Shown here in pieces: positions 14,280 through 18,567 of a stretch of DNA of 18,567 nucleotides. The DNA comes from Eggerthellales bacterium UBA948 (lineage in GTDB: Bacteria; Actinomycetota; Coriobacteriia; Coriobacteriales; UBA8131). A program made the position numbers and the translations under genes. Location: assembly GCA_002293265.1 (NCBI GenBank), contig DBCW01000084.1:19230-37796 (forward strand). Reading direction: 5' to 3'. The stretch's first letter is position 1. Every line of letters starts with the position of its first letter. The notes below the pieces were generated by a model. That model ran no database searches. It saw only the letters and a program-made list of their open reading frames with translations, and was not told where the DNA came from.

Positions 14280-16544
14280 ATGGATGATCAATATATTTTT
14301 GTTGAACACGACAAGCCGTTTAGGTATGAGGATGGCGAAACCATCGTTACTCGTGGCAGCGCATGGTCGGCTCCCGGTTGTCACTTGGGATGCGGTGTGC
14401 TCATTCGTACAGACAAACAAGGAAACTTGATCGATGTTGAGGGGGATCCGGATAATCCTTTTAATCAGGGAAGATTGTGCGTGCGCTGCATTGCCACTAA
14501 AGAGGCCGTGCAAAGTCCGTATCGCCTGCAATACCCCATGAAGCGAGACAAAGCAGAGCGCGGTAATCCCGATGCTTGGCAGGAGATATCTTGGGATGAG
14601 GCTTACGATACCATTATAGAAGAGTTCAATAACGTTAAAGAAAACTATGGTGCCGAAGCTGTGACGTTTTGGGAAGGTACAGGTCGTGATATTTCGGCAT
14701 GGATATCCCGCCTAGCTTGGTCATTTGGCAGCCCTAACTTTTTGCCATCACTAAATGGACTAGCCTGTTATGGACCTCGTGTGTATGGCTGCTTTACGCT
14801 TTCAGGTTCATTTTGGGTAGGCGACTACTCTCAACAGTTTGCTGATAGATACGATAATCCGCAGTGGAAGTGTCCTGAAGTAATCTTGGTCTGGGGCAAC
14901 AATCCCGTTGTGGCAAATTCTGATGGTGCGTTTGGGCACTGGGCAACAGACTGCATGAAGCGCGGTTCAAAGCTCATTGTTGTGGATAGTCGCTGTACTT
15001 GGCTTGCCGCAAAAGCCGAGGTATGGCTGCAAGTAAGACCTGGTACCGATGCGGCTGTGGCTTTGGCTATGGCAAATGTCATGATCGAAGAGGATTTGTA
15101 TGACAAAGAATTTGTTGAGCTTTGGTGTACCGGTCTGGATGAATACAGCGCTAACGCTGCAAACTATGCTCCAGAAGACGTTGCCGAATACGCATGGGTA
15201 GACGCTGATGATATTCGTGCTGCTGCCAGAATGTATGCGGCAGCTGATGGTGGAGTCATTCAGTGGGGCGTAGTGCTTGATCAAAAGGATGAAGCAATTC
15301 CAAGTTGTCAGGCAGTTGCCGCCTTGATGATGATCACCGGAAATATTGATAACCCCGGTGGTATGATAAAACCACCTGAGGTCTTGATGTATCTCAACGG
15401 TTGGGGAGCAGAGTTATTACCTGAGGAGCAAGCAGCAAAGAAGCTTGGTCCCAATAAATATCCATTCTATAACGCCGGTGTAGCTGTAGCGGCAGCAGAT
15501 GTAGTTATTGAAGCCATTGAGACAGACCAACCTTATCCTATCAAAGCCGCTTGGATTCAAACAACAAATTTGCTTGCTTGCATGGGTGTTGATCCTGAGC
15601 GCACACTAGAGGCATTTAAAAAGCTGGACTTTATTGTTGGTGTAGATCCATACATGAACCCCACCCTGCAAGCTCTTGCAGATATAATGCTGCCTGTTTG
15701 TATGTTCCCTGAGCGCAGTGGCATACGTTGCGGCGATGGCTGCCAACGTATCGAGACCATCAACAAAGCGGTTGATCCAGGTAATACAAAATCTGACATG
15801 CAGATCAATTTGGAGCTGGGTAAGAGATTTAATCCTGAAGGTTGGCCATGGGATACAGTTGAAGAGATGTTTTCCAACATATATGGTTCGACCGGTTTGA
15901 CTTTTGAAGAAGCGCAAGCTGCAGCTCCGGGTTATATGCCTTTTGAGTATTACAAGTACAAGAGCGGCAAACTTAGACCTGACGGATCTCCGGGCTTTAA
16001 TACTCCCTCCGGTAGATTAGAGCTTTGGTCGGGCATGATGGCCTCATTTGGCTTGGATCCGCTGCCCATTTATAAAGAACCCTCTGTGAGCCCTTATTCC
16101 ACTCCGGAGCTCTATAAGGACTTCCCACTGGTGCTTACAACCGGTGCCAGAAGATGGAATACGTTCCACGCAGAGAACCGTCAGACTCCACATTTACGCG
16201 CCATGCATAGCGAGCCGGCAGTGCAAATGCATCCCGATACCGCTGCTTCGCTTGGTGTTAGTGAAGGCGAGTGGGTTTGGCTTGAAGGTCCAAAAGGTAC
16301 TACCGGTGATGTTGCTCGCGCAAAGCGCGTGGTAGAGATTACACCTATTATCGATCCACGTGTTGTAAGTACCGATCATGGGTGGTGGCATCCGGAGGGC
16401 GATCCTAAGAAGCTCTACGATGTTATGGATTTAAATATCAACAAGCTCATGCCTTGGGGCTGTGGACCTTCAGGTATCGGAGCCAACTATAAATCATTAC
16501 TTTGCCGAATATACAAAGTTGAAGAAAGGAACAGCCATGTCTAA
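14280..16544 (+). CDS. Molybdopterin-dependent oxidoreductase, catalytic subunit (DMSO reductase family)
   Basis: A 754-residue bis-MGD enzyme, without Tat signal and so probably cytoplasmic. The N-terminal cluster site is WSAPGCHLGCG with GRLCVRC: Cys34, Cys38, Cys67 and Cys70. The usual first cysteine of C-x2-C-x3-C is Ala31, and a second Cys is present after the last position, so cluster ligation may differ from the standard. EGDPDNPFNQGRLC and YPMKRDKAERGNPDAWQEISWDEA are typical of the family (read as EGDPDNPFNQGRLC then WQEISWDEA). Cys163 in GLACYGPR is the probable Mo ligand. The C-terminal MGD-binding domain contains TTGARRWNTFHAENRQTP. It resembles the acetylene hydratase/aromatic-converting side of the superfamily rather than nitrate or formate enzymes, but the substrate cannot be read from the sequence. 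AGAGGAG lies 6 bases before ATG 14280. The last 8 bases overlap the ferredoxin subunit gene, showing translational coupling. Confidence 0.9.
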   Translation: MDDQYIFVEHDKPFRYEDGETIVTRGSAWSAPGCHLGCGVLIRTDKQGNLIDVEGDPDNPFNQGRLCVRCIATKEAVQSPYRLQYPMKRDKAERGNPDAWQEISWDEAYDTIIEEFNNVKENYGAEAVTFWEGTGRDISAWISRLAWSFGSPNFLPSLNGLACYGPRVYGCFTLSGSFWVGDYSQQFADRYDNPQWKCPEVILVWGNNPVVANSDGAFGHWATDCMKRGSKLIVVDSRCTWLAAKAEVWLQVRPGTDAAVALAMANVMIEEDLYDKEFVELWCTGLDEYSANAANYAPEDVAEYAWVDADDIRAAARMYAAADGGVIQWGVVLDQKDEAIPSCQAVAALMMITGNIDNPGGMIKPPEVLMYLNGWGAELLPEEQAAKKLGPNKYPFYNAGVAVAAADVVIEAIETDQPYPIKAAWIQTTNLLACMGVDPERTLEAFKKLDFIVGVDPYMNPTLQALADIMLPVCMFPERSGIRCGDGCQRIETINKAVDPGNTKSDMQINLELGKRFNPEGWPWDTVEEMFSNIYGSTGLTFEEAQAAAPGYMPFEYYKYKSGKLRPDGSPGFNTPSGRLELWSGMMASFGLDPLPIYKEPSVSPYSTPELYKDFPLVLTTGARRWNTFHAENRQTPHLRAMHSEPAVQMHPDTAASLGVSEGEWVWLEGPKGTTGDVARAKRVVEITPIIDPRVVSTDHGWWHPEGDPKKLYDVMDLNINKLMPWGCGPSGIGANYKSLLCRIYKVEERNSHV

Positions 16545-16869
16545 TCGCGCAATGCTTGTTGACTATGAATGGTGCACAGGCTGTCATTCATGTGAGTTGT
16601 CATGCCAGATGAAGAATAATCTTCCGGTGGGTCAGTTTGGGATTAAGATCACAGAGATCGGTCCTTGGCAGTACGACGACAAAAAATGGCAATATACATA
16701 TGTTCCGATGATTACAGATCAGTGCAATATGTGTGCCGACAGGATAGAGGCAGGCAAAATGCCGCTCTGCGTACAACACTGCCAGTCAGGTTGTATAGAG
16801 ATTGGTGACGTCGAACAGTTAAAGCTGAAGATGACCAATAAGTCTAAACAGCTTTTGATTCAACCGTAA
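16537..16869 (+). CDS. Two-cluster [4Fe-4S] ferredoxin-type subunit of the molybdoenzyme
   Basis: A 110-residue protein with two cluster sites: CTGCHSCELSC (Cys13, 16, 19, 23) and Cys63-x2-Cys66-x11-Cys78-x3-Cys82, with an extra Cys86. It begins MSNRAMLVDYEWCTGC and includes VGQFGIKITEIGPWQYD, a pattern typical of small partner subunits of acetylene-hydratase-like molybdoenzymes. ATG 16537 is preferred over the upstream in-frame ATG 16462 because AAAGGA (16525-16530) lies 6 bases before it and the homologous pattern starts there. It overlaps the catalytic gene by 8 bases (ATGTCTAA). It probably passes electrons between the catalytic subunit and a soluble donor; no membrane subunit gene remains next to it. 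Confidence 0.88.
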   Translation: MSNRAMLVDYEWCTGCHSCELSCQMKNNLPVGQFGIKITEIGPWQYDDKKWQYTYVPMITDQCNMCADRIEAGKMPLCVQHCQSGCIEIGDVEQLKLKMTNKSKQLLIQP

Positions 16870-16882
16870 GGAGACCAGCTAT

Positions 16883-16955
16883 ATGAAGTCAAGACCAATT
16901 TGAAAGATTTTTAGAAAAGTTTGAACTGTTGGTTTTATTGGAAAATGCACTTTGA
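16883..16955 (+). pseudogene. Remnant of a third cistron, possibly a TorD-like chaperone
   Basis: TAAGGAG, formed by the stop codon of the ferredoxin gene and the next bases, is a strong ribosome binding site 9 bases before ATG 16883, yet this frame stops after MKSRPI. One base further on, a second frame (16890-16955) reads QDQFERFLEKFELL and continues hydrophobic-helical before stopping at TGA 16953-16955. A single-base deletion between 16885 and 16890 would join them as MKQDQFERFLEK. The helical pattern recalls the first helix of TorD/DmsD chaperones that often accompany molybdoenzymes, but this is inference from a few residues. The IS110 element begins immediately downstream. Confidence 0.35.
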
Positions 16956-17039
16956 AAGTTGAATATCGGATAATCCAGAGCGCAATGTAGTGCTGGCCGC
17001 AGAAACAGCCGTTAGCATAAAAGGAATTTAGTTGTAGAC

Positions 17040-18215
17040 TTACTTGTTCGGGTCGTAGGGCTGTTGGTTTTTTAACACCGCATAGATGACATGGGTCAGT
17101 TTCCTTGCAACAGCGGTCACCGCCACCCGGTGAGGCTTACCTTCAGCACGTTTTTGTTCGTAGTAATCACGAAGTTTAGGATCGAACTTCCGTGCTCCGT
17201 CAGCAGCAAGCCAAAGGGCACGTCTGAGATAAGAAGATCCCTGCTTGGTGATTTTGTTGTCGTCTCCTTCGAACTTGCCTGATTGGCTGATAGAGGGATT
17301 GATGCCAGCATAGCTCACGAGGGAAGGGGCATCGGTAAAGCGATTGATGTCGCCTATCTCAGAGACGATCTGTGCGCCTAAGGTATAGGAAATGCCGGGA
17401 AGGGTGAGTATCAGTGGTTCGAGTGCGTCAAGCAGTTCTTTGATGTGTCTGTCAACTTCATCAATCTGTTCTTCGATGAACTCTATCTGGGAGATGCAAA
17501 GCTTGATCTGGAAAGAGATGGCATTCGCCCCAAGTTTGATACCGACCGATGAGCGCGCAACTTCCTTTAAGGCTTTCGCCTTATCATGCCCGAAGCGCCC
17601 CCTGCTTGTCTTTTTAAGCATACGAGCAAGAGCGTGGGTATCGGTGGCGATACATTCATCGGGAGTAGGACAGCGTTCAAGAAACGCTTTTGCACTCTCA
17701 CCGAAGGTGCTTGAGAATTGAGCTTCGAATTCGGGGAACACTTGGTCAAGACAACAGATCACTTGAGTCTTTAGGGTAGCCACTTCTTCTTTCAAGGATT
17801 GCTGAAAGCGCGTGAGGTATTTAAGCTCTTGCACCTCGTTACTTGCAAGACGAGTAAGTTCATAGTCTTCAAAGCGCAGTGTCTCTGCAATGATGTAGGC
17901 ATCGATCATGTCGGTCTTTACCCGTGATTTACCCTTGAGTTTACGCATTGCCTTTGTTTGCATGGGATTGATGACAAAGACTTTATAGCCTTTGTTTGTG
18001 AGATAGGTATAACACGCTAACCAGTAATGCCCCGTTGCTTCCATACCGATCACTATGTCTTCAATGTCTCCCAATTCTTCAAGAAAGACGCTACACTCTT
18101 CAAAACCAGATGCTGAGTTCTTGAAAGAGGTCGGACGAGTGAGTTTATCGCCTTTCTCATCAACGGCGATAATCATGTGGTCATGTTTGGCGATATCGAT
18201 TCCTGCATAGACCAT
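17040..18215 (-). CDS. IS110-family transposase (DEDD recombinase)
   Basis: A 391-residue, apparently intact transposase. The N-terminal RuvC-like DEDD domain shows AGIDIAK (Asp7), IGMEATGHYW and VKTDMIDAYIIAE, matching the acidic positions of the family. A central coiled-coil region (about 160-270) follows, then the C-terminal Tnp_20 domain: LPGISYTLGAQIVSEIGD, SLVSYAGINPSISQSGK (with the region of the catalytic serine) and SSYLRRALWLAA. IS110 transposases recombine DNA under the guidance of a bridge RNA made from the element itself. The frame is open to 18290, but ATG 18215 is chosen because AAAGGAGG lies 10 bases upstream and MVYAGIDIAKHD is the usual N-terminus. Confidence 0.95.
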   Translation of the reverse strand: MVYAGIDIAKHDHMIIAVDEKGDKLTRPTSFKNSASGFEECSVFLEELGDIEDIVIGMEATGHYWLACYTYLTNKGYKVFVINPMQTKAMRKLKGKSRVKTDMIDAYIIAETLRFEDYELTRLASNEVQELKYLTRFQQSLKEEVATLKTQVICCLDQVFPEFEAQFSSTFGESAKAFLERCPTPDECIATDTHALARMLKKTSRGRFGHDKAKALKEVARSSVGIKLGANAISFQIKLCISQIEFIEEQIDEVDRHIKELLDALEPLILTLPGISYTLGAQIVSEIGDINRFTDAPSLVSYAGINPSISQSGKFEGDDNKITKQGSSYLRRALWLAADGARKFDPKLRDYYEQKRAEGKPHRVAVTAVARKLTHVIYAVLKNQQPYDPNK

Positions 18216-18445
18216 GGACTTGAAGCCTCCTTTCGAATAGCGGAGTACAGCCACAGACAGGTTCTGCTGCCTCACTATACAGGACCGCAATCTCCTAAAA
18301 GAGATACAAGGTAAAGTCTGAAACCTTCCTTATCCAGCTAATCCGCGGACTACCCGTATAGGGCAGGATGCCACTCTCCTTACCGAGGTCTAAAAGCCCC
18401 ATCACACATGTCGGCATTCCCGCCCTGCCAGTAACTGCATCACAT
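18216..18445 (-). ncRNA. Candidate IS110 bridge RNA region
   Basis: The 230-base non-coding stretch between the left-end inverted repeat and the transposase start is where IS110-group elements encode their bridge RNA. On the minus strand it can form a stem of GGCAGG and ATGCC (from 18429 and 18417) with GGCAT and CCTGCC (18372-18362), 11 bp with a 6-base bulge and a loop of about 40 bases. Further hairpins are AAGGT/ACCTT and ATCTC/GAGAT (around 18290-18330), and the palindrome TCCGCGGA lies near 18345. Large internal loops on stems are the expected form of the target- and donor-binding loops. Exact RNA ends cannot be fixed from this sequence. Confidence 0.5.
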
Positions 18446-18502
18446 TCTGAATTATCCGATAGACAGCTTCAAAATGCGACACTAAAGAATATAGGAGTAA
18501 AC

Positions 18503-18567
18503 ATGACAATAAACAAGGTATTTAGGATCACCCCCGCAGCCGCGGGGAAAGCTGCTCTCGACAACTT
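18503..18567 (+). CDS. Possible start of a gene running off the right edge
   Basis: ATG 18503 has AGGAG (18493-18497) 5 bases upstream and the frame is open to the window end (MTINKVFRITPAAAGK...). It reads straight through the GC-rich CRISPR-like repeat at 18525-18552. Repeats of this type often give spurious open frames, so the gene is doubtful, but its good ribosome binding site keeps it possible. Confidence 0.25.
   Translation, partial: MTINKVFRITPAAAGKAALDN
18525..18552 (-). CRISPR. Candidate type I-E CRISPR repeat at the edge of an array
   Basis: The 28 bases read GGATCACCCCCGC, loop AGC, then CGCGGGGAAAGC, with a 6-bp stem CCCCGC/GCGGGG (18532-18537 with 18542-18547). This matches the familiar actinobacterial I-E repeat form (GGATCACCCCCGC-N4-GCGGGGAA) in length and fixed bases. 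In the usual crRNA orientation the repeat lies on the minus strand and ends in TGATCC. The array would then extend to the right, with this being its leader-distal repeat. Bases 18553-18567 would be the first 15 of a spacer. Only one copy is visible, so it cannot be proved here. Confidence 0.55.

Larger units (their letters stand above)
16964..18461 (-). mobile_element. IS110-family insertion sequence with inverted repeats near its ends
   Basis: The intact transposase gene is framed by TATCGGATAATCCAGA (16964-16979) and its inverted copy TCTGAATTATCCGATA (18446-18461), matching at 15 of 16 positions. Weaker similarity extends both inward (ATG, AGT blocks) and outward (the TTTGAA region), so the true ends may lie some 15-20 bases beyond these repeats. 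There are about 60-80 non-coding bases after the transposase stop but about 230 before its start. The long upstream segment fits the IS110 group, whose bridge RNA is encoded 5' of the transposase. No target duplication is evident, as is usual for this family. Confidence 0.8.

Noticed and set aside
16462..16536. Longer N-terminus for the ferredoxin subunit starting at 16462.
   Set aside because: It lies deep inside the catalytic gene with no ribosome binding site, and the family pattern begins at ATG 16537 behind AAAGGA.

Overview
The window looks like chromosomal DNA of an anaerobic, probably gut-dwelling actinobacterium of the class Coriobacteriia, most likely an Eggerthellaceae relative with an unusually moderate GC content (roughly mid-40s % by eye). 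The pointers are two separate operons of DMSO-reductase-family molybdopterin enzymes, each next to a membrane-embedded LuxR-type regulator (multi-TM domain plus C-terminal HTH). That arrangement is characteristic of Eggerthella and its relatives. The placement is inference; no rRNA or tRNA is present to confirm it.

Layout, left to right. (1) 1-468: the C-terminal end of a membrane-bound ion-pumping pyrophosphatase, followed by a hairpin and an intrinsic terminator. (2) 599-2980: a membrane-anchored, probably surface-exposed protein with a golvesin-like domain, a laminin-G-like domain and an Asp-box (sialidase-like) propeller. (3) 3081-4406, minus strand: an AAA_14/DUF4143 ATPase with its own promoter overlapped by two tandem operator-like repeats. 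(4) 4728-6614: DNA primase dnaG. (5) 6682-8142: a full-length membrane LuxR regulator. (6) 8341-11757: a two-gene operon closely resembling pyrogallol-phloroglucinol transhydroxylase (AthL/AthS), preceded by a leader that can fold to bury the ribosome binding site, and followed at 11935-12984 by a membrane protein made of two fused SpoVA-like halves, possibly its substrate transporter. (7) 13060-14010, minus strand: a second, half-length LuxR membrane regulator with a probable one-base frameshift near its start. It diverges from (8) 14280-16869, a second molybdopterin oxidoreductase with an overlapping two-cluster ferredoxin subunit. The start of a third cistron follows but is broken. (9) 16964-18461: an IS110-family element with an intact transposase and a long upstream non-coding segment expected to encode its bridge RNA. 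(10) At the right edge, a 28-base sequence with the form of a type I-E CRISPR repeat; an alternative reading is the first codons of a new gene.

Working model: the two molybdoenzyme clusters are separate, substrate-inducible modules for anaerobic conversion of aromatic compounds or other small molecules, each with a dedicated membrane sensor-regulator. The first cluster (regulator, transhydroxylase-like enzyme, putative SpoVA-derived aromatic-acid carrier) is the most promising candidate for an undescribed pathway. The second has apparently been eroded by a frameshift and an IS110 insertion.
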